Positions 6,970-15,435 of a stretch of DNA of 41,643 nucleotides are shown here, piece after piece (within the stretch, counting starts at the first letter, position 1; every line of letters begins with the position of its first letter). Where the stretch lies: assembly GCA_029249645.1 (NCBI GenBank), contig JAQWWC010000078.1, positions 1 through 41,643 of the forward strand. The letters run 5' to 3'. The notes under the pieces were generated by a model. That model had not been told where the DNA came from. It saw nothing but the letters and a program-made list of their open reading frames with translations, and made no database searches. The DNA is from Pseudomonadales bacterium. GTDB taxonomy: Bacteria; Pseudomonadota; Gammaproteobacteria; Pseudomonadales; Azotimanducaceae. The position numbers and the translations under genes are program-made.

Positions 6970-9000
6970 TTACAACAAGGGGGCAATCACTAAGCTAACA
7001 ATGGCCATGACGTTGATCAAAATATTCATGGCAGGCCCAGAGGTATCCTTGAAGGGATCGCCAACGGTGTCGCCAACAACGGCTGCGGCATGGACGTCCG
7101 AGCCTTTGCCGCCGAGGTTGCCTTTCTCAATGTACTTTTTGGCATTGTCCCAAGCACCGCCAGCATTGGCCATCATGAGTGCCATCAAGACGCACCCGAG
7201 TAAAGCCCCGGCCAACATGCCGCCAAGAGACTCAGCACCCAAGACAAAACCAACGACCGGTGGCGCAGCAACGGCGATGATGCCGGGCAGAATCATTTTC
7301 TTAAGCGCCGCATTGGTTGCAATTTGAATACACTTTTCGTGATCGGCTTCTGCTTCGCCTTCCATCAGGCCTGTGATTTCTCGGAACTGGCGACGAATTT
7401 CTTCGATCATCTCCATTGCGGCATCGCCAACTGCCGTCATCGTGATGGAGGCAATGAGAAAGGGCAGGGTGCCGCCGATGAAGATACCAACCAATACTTT
7501 TGGATTCGACAGGAGCAGTGCAAACTCTGGTTGATGGACTTTCATGGTTTCAACAAAGGCCGCAATAATGGCAAGGGCTGCTAGTGCCGCCGCGCCAATT
7601 GCAAAGCCTTTCCCAATGGCCGCTGTGGTGTTGCCCACTTCGTCTAAGCCGTCGGTGATTTCTCGGACTTCATCGCCCAGGCCGCCCATCTCTGCAATGC
7701 CGCCCGCGTTGTCCGCGACTGGGCCGTAGGCGTCAAGGGCCATGGTCATGCCGACGGTTGCGAGCATGCCAACAGCAGCAATACCCACGCCGTACAGGCC
7801 AGCGACTTCGGTTGAAACGTAAATGATGGCTGCAATGGACAGAATAGGAATCACGACGGACTCCATGCCAACCGCCAATCCTGTAATCATGACGGTTGCG
7901 GTGCCGGTTTTACCGGATTCTGCGATCCGAACAACGGGTCCTTGCGCAGTGTAGTATTCCGTTACAATGCCAATGATCATGCCGCCAACTGTACCAGCGA
8001 TCATGGCATACCAAACATTGGTGCTGATCCCAAGTGTCTCAGCTAGGAAGTACGTGCCAGCAATCAGAATGACCGCAGAAGCTTGGTGACCCATGCGGAG
8101 CGCCTTTTCGGGGGCGGAGTTTGATCGAGCACGAACGATCAAAATGCCGATAATCGAACAAATCAATCCGAATGAACTTAGTACCAATGGGAAAGACATT
8201 AGGGCCGCTTGGGCATCGCTCATTGAAAGCCCTTGAGTCAGGATTTGTGCTTCTGGACTGCTCATCACCAAGGTTGATGCAATAGCAATGGTCGCAATCA
8301 TTGAGCCGCAATAAGACTCGAAAATATCCGAGCCCATGCCGGCAACATCGCCGACATTGTCGCCAACATTATCTGCGATGACGCCAGGATTTCTGGGGTC
8401 GTCCTCTGGGATACCTGCTTCAAGCTTACCGACCAAGTCAGCGCCGACGTCTGCGCTCTTGGTAAATATACCGCCACCGACTCGGCTAAATAAGGCGACA
8501 ACCGAGCCCCCCATGCCGAAACCGTGGATGGCATGGGCTGTTTCTGGATCGCCGCCAAACAGCCAGTATAGCGAACCTAGGCCCATTAAGCCGAGGGACG
8601 CAACACATAAACCCATAATCGAGCCACCATAGAAAGCGACAGTCAAAGCGCCGGCCTGGCCTTGGGACTGAGCTGCCGCAGTGGTTCGAACGTTCGCTTT
8701 GGTTGCGGCAAACATGCCGAGGTAACCTGCAAGGGCTGAAGAAGCAGCACCTGCTGTGAAGGACAGCGCGGTGTTACCGCCTAGGAAATACCAAAGGGCT
8801 ATGCCAACGGGTGCCGCGAATAAAAACAACAGCCGATACTCTGTATGCATAAAGACCATGGCACCTTTGTGAATGGCATCGGCAATCTTTTTAATTTTTT
8901 CTCCGCCTTCATCTTGTTTGGTCATAATGACGTAGATGATAAAGGCAACAACGAGGCCTAGAGCGCCAAATAATGGCGGCAATTGATGGTCAAAAGTCAT
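6970..9000 (-). CDS. hppA: Membrane-bound ion-translocating pyrophosphatase (HppA family)
   Basis: Integral membrane pump coupling PPi hydrolysis to ion export; 676 aa and about 16 membrane segments. Seen: the pyrophosphate-binding region [14 protein letters not shown] (179-192) followed by EDDPRNPG (199-206) and DNVGDNVGD, plus the second acidic motif [13 protein letters not shown]. After GNTT (456-459) the sequence is A460-A461-I-G463, the pattern of K+-dependent enzymes; K+-independent ones have Lys at 460. The ion-gate glutamate is Glu-228 in DIFESY, the position used by Na+-pumping members. I therefore infer a K+-dependent enzyme, perhaps a Na+ pump. ATG 9000 is chosen; an in-frame TTG at 9012 is less likely. 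Followed by a strong terminator. Confidence 0.96.
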   Translation of the reverse strand: MTFDHQLPPLFGALGLVVAFIIYVIMTKQDEGGEKIKKIADAIHKGAMVFMHTEYRLLFLFAAPVGIALWYFLGGNTALSFTAGAASSALAGYLGMFAATKANVRTTAAAQSQGQAGALTVAFYGGSIMGLCVASLGLMGLGSLYWLFGGDPETAHAIHGFGMGGSVVALFSRVGGGIFTKSADVGADLVGKLEAGIPEDDPRNPGVIADNVGDNVGDVAGMGSDIFESYCGSMIATIAIASTLVMSSPEAQILTQGLSMSDAQAALMSFPLVLSSFGLICSIIGILIVRARSNSAPEKALRMGHQASAVILIAGTYFLAETLGISTNVWYAMIAGTVGGMIIGIVTEYYTAQGPVVRIAESGKTGTATVMITGLAVGMESVVIPILSIAAIIYVSTEVAGLYGVGIAAVGMLATVGMTMALDAYGPVADNAGGIAEMGGLGDEVREITDGLDEVGNTTAAIGKGFAIGAAALAALAIIAAFVETMKVHQPEFALLLSNPKVLVGIFIGGTLPFLIASITMTAVGDAAMEMIEEIRRQFREITGLMEGEAEADHEKCIQIATNAALKKMILPGIIAVAAPPVVGFVLGAESLGGMLAGALLGCVLMALMMANAGGAWDNAKKYIEKGNLGGKGSDVHAAAVVGDTVGDPFKDTSGPAMNILINVMAIVSLVIAPLL

Positions 9001-9201
9001 AAGCGATCTCAACAGGTTGTGATGGGTTGCCCAGCCGCTAAAGTCAGGCGCGCTTATGGTACAAAATTGTGGCCCGTGAGGGAACCGCTCTCTGACTCAA
9101 TAATGCAGTCAATGCAGACAATGCTGGCCATTTCTGGGCAGAAGGCCGCAATTGCAAGAGATGTCAGAGCCAAATCGGGTTTGGCAGAGGACGTTTAGGC
9201 G
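9001..9201. other. Intergenic region upstream of hppA with 9-bp repeats
   Basis: This 201-bp gap between the DUF2333 gene and hppA (both minus strand) presumably carries the hppA promoter. I see no convincing sigma-70 promoter; TTCCCT and TACCAT with 17-bp spacing on the minus strand is a weak candidate. A short tandem repeat, ATGCAGTCA ATGCAGACA followed by ATGCTGG, runs from 9103 to about 9127. Confidence 0.4.
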
Positions 9202-10242
9202 TTAGCCTTGCTCTAGCAACTGCCTTAAGTCATTCATAGCCGCGTTTGCGCGCGAGATATGGGAGGCCATGACTAAAGAATGATTGGCCAGGACACCAAG
9301 GCCGCTGCCATTGAGAATCATCGGACTCCACAACGGGTCCTGGGTGGGTTCGAGTTCCCGAATGATTTGTCGAAGACTCACTCGGGCATTTTTCTTCTCG
9401 AGGACGAGGCCAAAGTCGTGCTCGATCGCACGGAGAATCACAAGAATTGCCCAGGTGGATCCGCGTGCCTCATAAAAGATGTCATCAAGTTCAAGCCAGG
9501 GCGTCTTGAGTTCTTGTTCTCCGGCAGAAGTCGTTGATTGCTGCGCGGCGCTGTCGCCGGCTAAGGCCGTATCGAGCTGACGCTTGCCAACGCTTGCACT
9601 TAAGCGTTGAGAAAGGCTACCCAGGCGGGTTTCGGCCTCGCCCAGCCAAAGGCTCAGGTTGTCGGCGCGCGCATAAAATTGGGCTTGTTGCTCGCTCGGG
9701 TCTCCTAATCTCAGGAGGTAGCGGTCTAATGCGACGAGTCCTTTTTGATACTCATCTTCTGTTGCGGGCAAGAACCATGAATTGTTATCGAAGTAAAATT
9801 GGTTTTCTGCAATAACGAGATCGGGATCTTCCCGAGACTGGGACTGGCTCCGGCTCAGAGTGTTGCGAAGCGCACGCGCGAGGTCCCGGACTTGTACCAA
9901 AACGCCAAACTCCCAATTGGGTACGTTGTCCAAGAAGACGCCCGGGGGAAGCAGGTCGTTTGATAGATACCCGCCAGGTTTGTGCAGCAAAATGCCGCCG
10001 AGCTGTTGCAGCGCTTGAACGGTTGCCGTGCCAGTTGGGGCAGCTTGACTGATGTTTCCAGTTTCCTGGATGGTCATTTTGGGCTCTTGGCTCCAATAAA
10101 AGCCGAGCCCAAGAGATATTAAGGCAACGATTGCGATGCCCGCCAGAACAACTTTTAGGCCACGAAGGATCCAGGTATTGGCAGCGCCGGTTTCCAGCTG
10201 CTCGAGGCCTTCATCAATGGTCTTTTTAAATGGGTTTTTCAT
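9202..10242 (-). CDS. DUF2333 family inner-membrane protein
   Basis: The 346-aa protein has a short charged cytoplasmic N terminus, one membrane segment at about 29-50, and a large remaining domain likely on the periplasmic side. The segment with GGYLSNDLLPPGVFLDN and VRDLARALRN resembles the DUF2333 family known from Pseudomonas and relatives, whose function is not known to me. A polar, Ser/Gln-rich stretch follows RNTLSRSQSQSRED. It lies 27 bp downstream of a lipoprotein gene on the same strand, so the two probably form one envelope-associated transcription unit. No strong ribosome site is visible before the ATG. Confidence 0.75.
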   Translation of the reverse strand: MKNPFKKTIDEGLEQLETGAANTWILRGLKVVLAGIAIVALISLGLGFYWSQEPKMTIQETGNISQAAPTGTATVQALQQLGGILLHKPGGYLSNDLLPPGVFLDNVPNWEFGVLVQVRDLARALRNTLSRSQSQSREDPDLVIAENQFYFDNNSWFLPATEDEYQKGLVALDRYLLRLGDPSEQQAQFYARADNLSLWLGEAETRLGSLSQRLSASVGKRQLDTALAGDSAAQQSTTSAGEQELKTPWLELDDIFYEARGSTWAILVILRAIEHDFGLVLEKKNARVSLRQIIRELEPTQDPLWSPMILNGSGLGVLANHSLVMASHISRANAAMNDLRQLLEQG

Positions 10243-10269
10243 GATATTCGACTAAACCTGATGGTGACT

Positions 10270-11082
10270 TTATAAAGGCTCTGCGGCCGGGATTGTACTG
10301 GGGTTGCTCGGGAAATGCATTTCGATCCGGCTGGGCGTGTCGATTTTTAGGGTGCCGCGCAATCGATTGCGGGTGTTGGCGTTGAGCTGCTGGTAAAGCC
10401 ATCTGCCTTCTGCATCATTGTGACTATAAATAGCAACTTTGGCATTGAGTGCTTCGATCGTCTGGGCTAGGTCCCGAAGGTAGGCACTTACTTGTGTTTG
10501 GTCAGCTGGTGTCTGTACCGGCGCGTTTCGAGCTGAAAGGAGCCAAGGTGGTAAAATTTCGGTGAGGCGACCTTCTTCTCGTTTCCGGCGCAGTCGATCA
10601 GCCATTGCGGCAATGTCTGAGGATTTGGGGTTCACCCGTGCCGCGCGCTCCAAAAACCGGTTGGCCTCGGCGTAGTTAGCGGCTTCGATTGCACGCAGCG
10701 CCCACTCCAAGTATTGGTTAATGATGTTGTTAAGGCCGGCTTTCGCGGCTTGGTGCTCTGGATCTTTGATCAGTATTAAATTGAAGTAAGTGAGCGCACT
10801 CGTGGCGGCAGGCTCGGTTAAACGTTGTCGTTTTAAGGCATGATCAGCGAGATCGAGCAAGCCCTGATGGGAATCCCGATAATGAGCGTTAGGTTGCTGG
10901 CTTTTTTCGGCTGCGTTTTGAACGATGCCTGAATCGAATCCAGGTGGGTCCGTTACAGGCGCCGTTAGGCTATTGCACCCCGCCAAGATAAGGATCAAGC
11001 TGCTGCCCCGGGCTAATTTGAGAAAGCCTGAGATAGCGCGGCGACCGTCTGGGATTTGGACCTTGTAAGGCGTTAGAATCAT
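10270..11082 (-). CDS. Putative lipoprotein with TPR-like helical repeats
   Basis: 270 aa beginning with a 35-residue signal sequence that ends in a lipobox, LILAGC (Cys-36), so it should be lipidated and membrane-anchored. The central part (about 85-165) looks like tetratricopeptide-type helices (alternating small and aromatic residues, for example EWALRAIEAANYAEANRFLERA), followed by a basic stretch RLRRKREEGR. I do not recognise a named family. The start codon lies 43 bp from that of the divergent DsbD-like gene, and the ribosome site (AGAGAC) is weak. DUF2333 follows by 27 bp. Confidence 0.7.
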   Translation of the reverse strand: MILTPYKVQIPDGRRAISGFLKLARGSSLILILAGCNSLTAPVTDPPGFDSGIVQNAAEKSQQPNAHYRDSHQGLLDLADHALKRQRLTEPAATSALTYFNLILIKDPEHQAAKAGLNNIINQYLEWALRAIEAANYAEANRFLERAARVNPKSSDIAAMADRLRRKREEGRLTEILPPWLLSARNAPVQTPADQTQVSAYLRDLAQTIEALNAKVAIYSHNDAEGRWLYQQLNANTRNRLRGTLKIDTPSRIEMHFPSNPSTIPAAEPL

Positions 11083-11125
11083 GTCTCTAGTCTACGATGG
11101 GATTGAGAAAAAGGAAGAGATGGAC

Positions 11126-11602
11126 ATGAACCGGTATTCTCCATTTACAATTGGGCTTTTGGCCTGGTGTTTAGGCCAAGCGCCGATGCCAGCGGCTGCC
11201 ACCACCTTTGATTTCTTTCAATCGAGCGCGGCGCAAAATGACTTGGCCAATAGCATCTTACCGGTTGATGCAGCCTTTGAATTTCTTGGTTTTGTTCAGG
11301 GGGAGCGTTTGCAGTTGTTATGGCGTGTTGAGCCAGGACACTACTTATATCGCAGCCGGTTGAAGGTTGCAGGGCCCAGCGGTGAGCTCGTTGCGATTCA
11401 GTTACCCGAGGCCGAGCCCTATCACGACGAATATTTTGGCGAAGTGTTGATTTACCGCGAAGACTTGGCGCTTGACGTTCCTGTCGGACCCGATCTGACA
11501 AAGGCCGAGAGGGGTTCCAAGCCGTTTCTAATTGAGTATCAAGGTTGCGCAGAAGCGGGTTATTGCTATCCGCCGCAAAAACGATGGGTCGAGCTGGATT
11601 GA
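11126..11602 (+). CDS. Free-standing DsbD N-terminal domain protein (periplasmic)
   Basis: Matches only the N-terminal (alpha) domain of the thiol:disulfide interchange protein DsbD, which hands electrons to periplasmic DsbC/TlpA-like partners. 158 aa from ATG 11126, chosen because it gives a good Sec signal peptide (cleavage likely after PAAA at about 25) and AGGAA lies upstream. The immunoglobulin-like core ends with the redox motif YQGCAEAGYCYPP, Cys-141 and Cys-147, both present. The membrane beta and thioredoxin gamma domains are missing: TGA follows directly and no continuation is found downstream. aroQ is next, as after full-length dsbD in related genomes. Confidence 0.85.
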   Translation: MNRYSPFTIGLLAWCLGQAPMPAAATTFDFFQSSAAQNDLANSILPVDAAFEFLGFVQGERLQLLWRVEPGHYLYRSRLKVAGPSGELVAIQLPEAEPYHDEYFGEVLIYREDLALDVPVGPDLTKAERGSKPFLIEYQGCAEAGYCYPPQKRWVELD

Positions 11603-11877
11603 ACCGCGAAAATGATTGTGTTTGCCCGATGCGACGCGCCTTGGTTTTGGGCGCGTCATGAGGCTCAAAATTTGAGCCGAGTATGCATTCTTTGACATGC
11701 ATTTGGCGCCGCTTTCTTAAAAGTGCCTGCAGATGAGCGATGCGAGTCCTGTCACTCGAAAGAACTTGAAGCGGACTTGATGGACCGACTTGACTCTGGC
11801 GGGTTCTGCCAAGTCGGCCATTTTAATTAGCCTCAGTTCAATTTAAGATTGTGACAAGCGCCTAAAGCGAGCAACAG
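11603..11877. other. Non-coding gap with four inverted repeats before aroQ
   Basis: The 275-bp gap carries a series of inverted repeats: GACGCGCC 11633-11640 with GGCGCGTC 11650-11657; GGCTCAAA 11662-11669 with TTTGAGCC 11671-11678; a weaker ATGCA/TGCAT pair around 11682-11701; and CCGACTTG 11785-11792 with CAAGTCGG 11810-11817. The last is followed by ATTTTAATT. The first and last look like terminators for the DsbD-like gene. No ORF here looks real. Confidence 0.55.
11785..11828 (+). terminator. Terminator-like hairpin upstream of aroQ
   Basis: An 8-bp perfect stem (CCGACTTG with CAAGTCGG) with a 17-nt loop is followed by CCATTTTAATT. The U-run is short, so termination strength is uncertain. 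It lies 50 bp before aroQ and could also act on the aroQ leader. Confidence 0.5.
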
Positions 11878-12315
11878 ATGAAACAGCAGATTTTGGTTAT
11901 GAATGGTCCCAACTTAAATTTGTTGGGTACTCGCGAGCCCGAGGTGTATGGTTCTGAGAGCTTGAAGGACATTGAAATCAGATTACTTGCCCAGTGTGAC
12001 CCCGATAAGGTTGAACTGAGCTTCTTTCAATCCAATGCAGAGCATGCGCTGATTGATTGTTTGCACGCGGCCAAAGATTCCGTTGATTGGGTGATTATCA
12101 ACCCCGGGGCGCTGACGCACACGAGTATCGCGCTTCGAGATGCCTTTTTAGCCGTGAACCGACCTTTTATTGAAGTCCATTTATCAAATGTATTTAGTCG
12201 CGAAACGTTTCGGCACCATTCTTATTTGTCGGACATTGCCCGCGGTGTGATCACAGGTTTGGGTGCCAACGGTTACGGTTTTGCGTTGTCTTATGTAATT
12301 GCGCAAGGGGCTTGA
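11878..12315 (+). CDS. aroQ: Type II 3-dehydroquinate dehydratase
   Basis: Third step of the shikimate pathway: dehydration of 3-dehydroquinate to 3-dehydroshikimate by the dodecameric type II enzyme. 145 aa, the usual length. Seen: [18 protein letters not shown] at the N terminus with the lid Arg and catalytic Tyr, the [11 protein letters not shown] segment, [15 protein letters not shown], and [17 protein letters not shown] near the C terminus. The ribosome site is weak. It supplies the aromatic branch used by the trp genes 17 kb away. In related genomes accB and accC follow; here they do not. Confidence 0.97.
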   Translation: MKQQILVMNGPNLNLLGTREPEVYGSESLKDIEIRLLAQCDPDKVELSFFQSNAEHALIDCLHAAKDSVDWVIINPGALTHTSIALRDAFLAVNRPFIEVHLSNVFSRETFRHHSYLSDIARGVITGLGANGYGFALSYVIAQGA

Positions 12316-12620
12316 TCGGGCTTTCGTGGCAGTGCCTAGCGTGTCGATTTGCAGGCAGGCTTCCCGAGGGCAGTATCAGAATATGTAAGGTAGTCCGAGC
12401 GTTTTAGCGATGCGGTGTTGATCAGGATTGGGTCGGTGGTTACAGTCGTCTGCCGCTCTGAGGGCTCGGCGCGGCTCGAGCAATTCTTAAAAGCTGGCAG
12501 GCAGCTGGTGAAGGATTGGGTGAGCGGGATGCGTGTCCAGGATGGGTTAAAATGCCCTCACCGAAAGATTAAAGAATTGAAGTCATGGCTGGGTTTTCCG
12601 GTCTGTTTCTGGGAGTGTTT
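12316..12620. other. Gap between aroQ and prmA where accBC are usually found
   Basis: About 300 bp without a convincing gene. A TTG-started frame at 12415-12639 has no family features and overlaps prmA, so it is rejected. No biotinyl-lysine motif or carboxylase fragment is visible, so no accB or accC remnant is left. TTAAAAT at 12547-12553 could serve as a -10 box for prmA, but it has no matching -35. Confidence 0.5.
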
Positions 12621-13487
12621 GTGTACTGGCATAAAGTAACCATTTCGGCTGCAGAGTCTGATGCGGATCAGATCGAAGAGCATCTCTGGGAATCCGGCGC
12701 CTTGTCTGTAACCTTGACGGATCCGCTTGACGCGCCGATTTATGAGCCAGGGCCCGGCGAAACGCCGCTTTGGGCCGCGGTTGATATTTGTGGTCTCTAT
12801 GAGCAAGCCCAAGACATCACCGCCATTGTTGCCAGGTTTGAGTCAGAAGGCCTCAATGTCAGCCAAGTCGAGACCATGGCAGAGCGGGTATGGGAGCGGG
12901 AATGGTTGACGCAGTTTGAGCCGATGCCGTTTGGGCCGCGATTGTGGATTGTCCCTACGGAATACGAAGTGCCGAGCGCGGCCGAGGTCGCTTTACGACT
13001 CGACCCGGGCCTAGCGTTTGGCACGGGCACTCATGCGACGACGGCTTTAATTCTAGAATGGCTCGATCGACAAACTTGGCAGCAGCAATCAGTCTTGGAT
13101 TATGGGGCGGGATCGGGTGTTCTAGGGATTGCGGCCTTGCTGCTTGGCGCGAGTTCCTGCCGTGCGGTGGATACCGATCCTCAATCCATTACCGCGACGA
13201 ATGAAAATGCCGTTCTTAACAAGGTTGATCAGCATATCGTGGCCACCTTACCAGAGGCGTTTGAGCCCGCGCAGTATGATGTGGTTTTAGCCAATATCTT
13301 GGCGGCACCCCTAGTAACCCTTGCGCAAAATTTAATGGATTGCTTGGCCAAGGACGGGATGCTGGTTTTATCCGGCATTATGAGCAGCCAACAGGTCATG
13401 GTTGAACAAGCCTATGAGGGGCGGGTTCGGTTCGTGGACCAATTCGAGCGCGATGGCTGGGTTTGTTTGGTGGCTAAGCTATGTTAG
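12621..13487 (+). CDS. prmA: Ribosomal protein L11 methyltransferase
   Basis: SAM-dependent enzyme that trimethylates ribosomal protein L11. I place the start at GTG 12621 (GGGAG 5 nt upstream), giving 288 aa beginning MYWHKVTIS, which matches the family's short N-terminal domain; an in-frame ATG at 12585 would add 12 residues. The N-terminal part shows EPGPGETPLW. The Rossmann SAM motif is VLDYGAGSGVLGIAAL, preceded by the family segment RLDPGLAFGTGTHATT, and the LANILAAPL motif follows. Overlaps the DUF3426 gene by 7 bp, suggesting translational coupling. Confidence 0.95.
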   Translation: MYWHKVTISAAESDADQIEEHLWESGALSVTLTDPLDAPIYEPGPGETPLWAAVDICGLYEQAQDITAIVARFESEGLNVSQVETMAERVWEREWLTQFEPMPFGPRLWIVPTEYEVPSAAEVALRLDPGLAFGTGTHATTALILEWLDRQTWQQQSVLDYGAGSGVLGIAALLLGASSCRAVDTDPQSITATNENAVLNKVDQHIVATLPEAFEPAQYDVVLANILAAPLVTLAQNLMDCLAKDGMLVLSGIMSSQQVMVEQAYEGRVRFVDQFERDGWVCLVAKLC

Positions 13488-14407
13488 TCGCTCAATGCCC
13501 AAAGTGTGGAACGGCTTTCAAGGTCTCATTGAGTGAGCTTGGCGTTGCGAGTGGTCAGCTTCAATGTGGACAGTGTCAGGCGCTGTTTCATGCAGAGGAC
13601 CCGATCAAGATCTCTGATGAGGTCGAGGAGTTCACGCCACAGAAGTTTGAGTCAGACGCTTTTGCGGGCGCCGGCACTCGCGAAGCAGGCGTGTCTCAGA
13701 TCAACGATGGCGGTCTAGAGCCCCTTGATTTAGACCTCGATGCGATTGCGCAGGATGAGGTTACGTTAAGCCAAGCCTCAGCAGTGCGTCCAGCTTCTGT
13801 TAACGCATCGCTTGACGGGTTTGTTGCGGCGGGCAAAGAAAGCGAGGGCTTGGCGCCTGCAAAACTCGAGCCTGATAATGGCGATGTCGAAAAGCCTGAA
13901 TCTGGACATTCTGTGACGTTAACGTTGATTGGAGATCGGTTGAAAGGCTGGGCTTTACCGGTTTTGTTAGGTGGCGTGCTGGTTTTTCAATTGATCTGGG
14001 TCGGGATGGATCGCGCGCTCAGTCACTCTGGTCTGTATGGCCTAATGGCCGGGGGTTGCCAAATTTTTGGCTGTCATGTGCCGCCCTTTCAGGATGTGAC
14101 CCGCCTGGCATTAGATGATGTGAGCATGACCGCCTGGTCAAGCGGACGGGCGCAGGTATCGGCCACGCTGCTCAATAAGGCCAGTCGCGCGCAAGGGCTC
14201 CCGGTACTTAGGTTTGTTCTGCAAGACAATTCAGGGCGAGACCTGGGGCAAAAATTGCTGACCCCGGGTGTTGACTACCAACTGCAAGAAGCGGCCCTGA
14301 TTCACCTCGAGCCGGATGCACCGCAAATGCTGGTTTTTGAGGTGCTTTCCCGAAAATCTTACACCAATGCAGCATCTTATCGCCTTGAGTTGGTGAACCC
14401 ACTTTAA
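13481..14407 (+). CDS. Zinc-ribbon (MJ0042) and DUF3426 membrane protein
   Basis: 308 aa. The N terminus has an MJ0042-type zinc ribbon with Cys-6, Cys-9, Cys-29 and Cys-32. An acidic low-complexity linker follows (about 40-150), then one membrane segment (about 161-181, WALPVLLGGVLVFQLIWVGM) and a C-terminal DUF3426 domain with GCQIFGCHVPPFQD. Such proteins sit between prmA and dusB in many gammaproteobacteria; their function is not established to my knowledge. The start overlaps the prmA stop by 7 bp. Confidence 0.88.
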   Translation: MLVAQCPKCGTAFKVSLSELGVASGQLQCGQCQALFHAEDPIKISDEVEEFTPQKFESDAFAGAGTREAGVSQINDGGLEPLDLDLDAIAQDEVTLSQASAVRPASVNASLDGFVAAGKESEGLAPAKLEPDNGDVEKPESGHSVTLTLIGDRLKGWALPVLLGGVLVFQLIWVGMDRALSHSGLYGLMAGGCQIFGCHVPPFQDVTRLALDDVSMTAWSSGRAQVSATLLNKASRAQGLPVLRFVLQDNSGRDLGQKLLTPGVDYQLQEAALIHLEPDAPQMLVFEVLSRKSYTNAASYRLELVNPL

Positions 14408-14448
14408 TCTGTTGTTATTATGTCGGCCTTTTGCCGGAGAAGCGGACC

Positions 14449-15435
14449 ATGCTCGAAATTGGAGGCATTCAACACGCTAGTCGAGTCATTGTCGCGCCAA
14501 TGGCAGGTGTGACGGATCGCCCGTTTCGGGATCTGTGTCGTGAGTTTGGGGCATTCTGGCTGGTCGGTGAGATGCTGACCAGCGATCAAAAGCTTTGGAA
14601 GAGTCGAAAATCCCAAACCCGTCAGGTGAGCCTGGATGAGACGGGGCCACGCTGGGTCCAGATTGCAGGATCTGATCCCGAGGTGATGGCCGCGGCTGCA
14701 AAAGCGAATGAAACCGCAGGTGCGGATATCCTGGATATCAATATGGGATGCCCGGCCAAGAAGGTGTGCAACAAAGCGGCCGGGTCAGCGCTGCTTCGCG
14801 ATGAAGTGTTGGTTGCGGCAATCTTAAAGGCAATTTGCGCAGCGGTTGCGATTCCCGTGACGTTGAAAATTCGGCTGGGGTGGTCGCAAGAAGAGCAAAA
14901 TGCAGAAACCATTGCGCAAATTGCGGAATCCGCTGGTATTCAAGCCCTGACGGTCCACGGCAGAACACGGGCGTGTCGATTTCAGGGTGACGTCGACTAC
15001 GCGGCGATTGCACGAGTTAAAGCGAAAGTCAGCATCCCAGTGATTGCTAATGGTGATATCACCAATGCGCAGCAGGCATCCTTGGTGTTGCAGAACACGG
15101 GTGTGGATGCCGTGATGTTGGGGCGCGCAGTTCAAGGCAGGCCATGGTTGCCCGCGGATATTGATCGATTTTTGGCAACGGGGTTGCCGCCGGTAGAGCG
15201 ACCCTTCGAAACCAAGTGCCAGGCCTTAGCGCGACATGTCCATGCATTGCATCATCTCTACGGCCCGGAAAAAGGTCTTCGAATCGCGCGAAAACATGTG
15301 GGTTGGTTCCTGCAGGCCAATACTCGCGACAGCGAGCCGTTTCGCCAAGCCTTCAATCGCATTCAATGCGATGCTGAGCAGCTTGCCTTTCTGGGCCACT
15401 TCAGGAACCTCGACGCGATCGGTGCGGCGGCATGA
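14449..15435 (+). CDS. dusB: tRNA-dihydrouridine synthase B
   Basis: FMN-dependent reductase that makes dihydrouridine in the tRNA D-loop. 328 aa from ATG 14449 (GGAG about 10 nt upstream); a TTG at 14431 is the alternative. TIM barrel with VAPMAGVTDRPFR at the N terminus, the active-site motif NMGCPAKKVCNKAAG (catalytic Cys-101), VHGRTR, and the flavin-phosphate region IANGDI and GRAVQGRPW. A helical C-terminal domain follows. It overlaps fis by ATGA, the classic dusB-fis operon. Confidence 0.97.
   Translation: MLEIGGIQHASRVIVAPMAGVTDRPFRDLCREFGAFWLVGEMLTSDQKLWKSRKSQTRQVSLDETGPRWVQIAGSDPEVMAAAAKANETAGADILDINMGCPAKKVCNKAAGSALLRDEVLVAAILKAICAAVAIPVTLKIRLGWSQEEQNAETIAQIAESAGIQALTVHGRTRACRFQGDVDYAAIARVKAKVSIPVIANGDITNAQQASLVLQNTGVDAVMLGRAVQGRPWLPADIDRFLATGLPPVERPFETKCQALARHVHALHHLYGPEKGLRIARKHVGWFLQANTRDSEPFRQAFNRIQCDAEQLAFLGHFRNLDAIGAAA

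Noticed and set aside
11145-11702. 185-codon minus-strand frame opposite the DsbD-domain gene
   Set aside because: The plus strand has a signal peptide and the nDsbD redox motif; the opposite frame is Arg/Pro rich with no domain.
12415-12639. TTG-started 74-codon frame between aroQ and prmA
   Set aside because: It has no recognisable domain, runs into prmA in another frame, and its composition is not protein-like.
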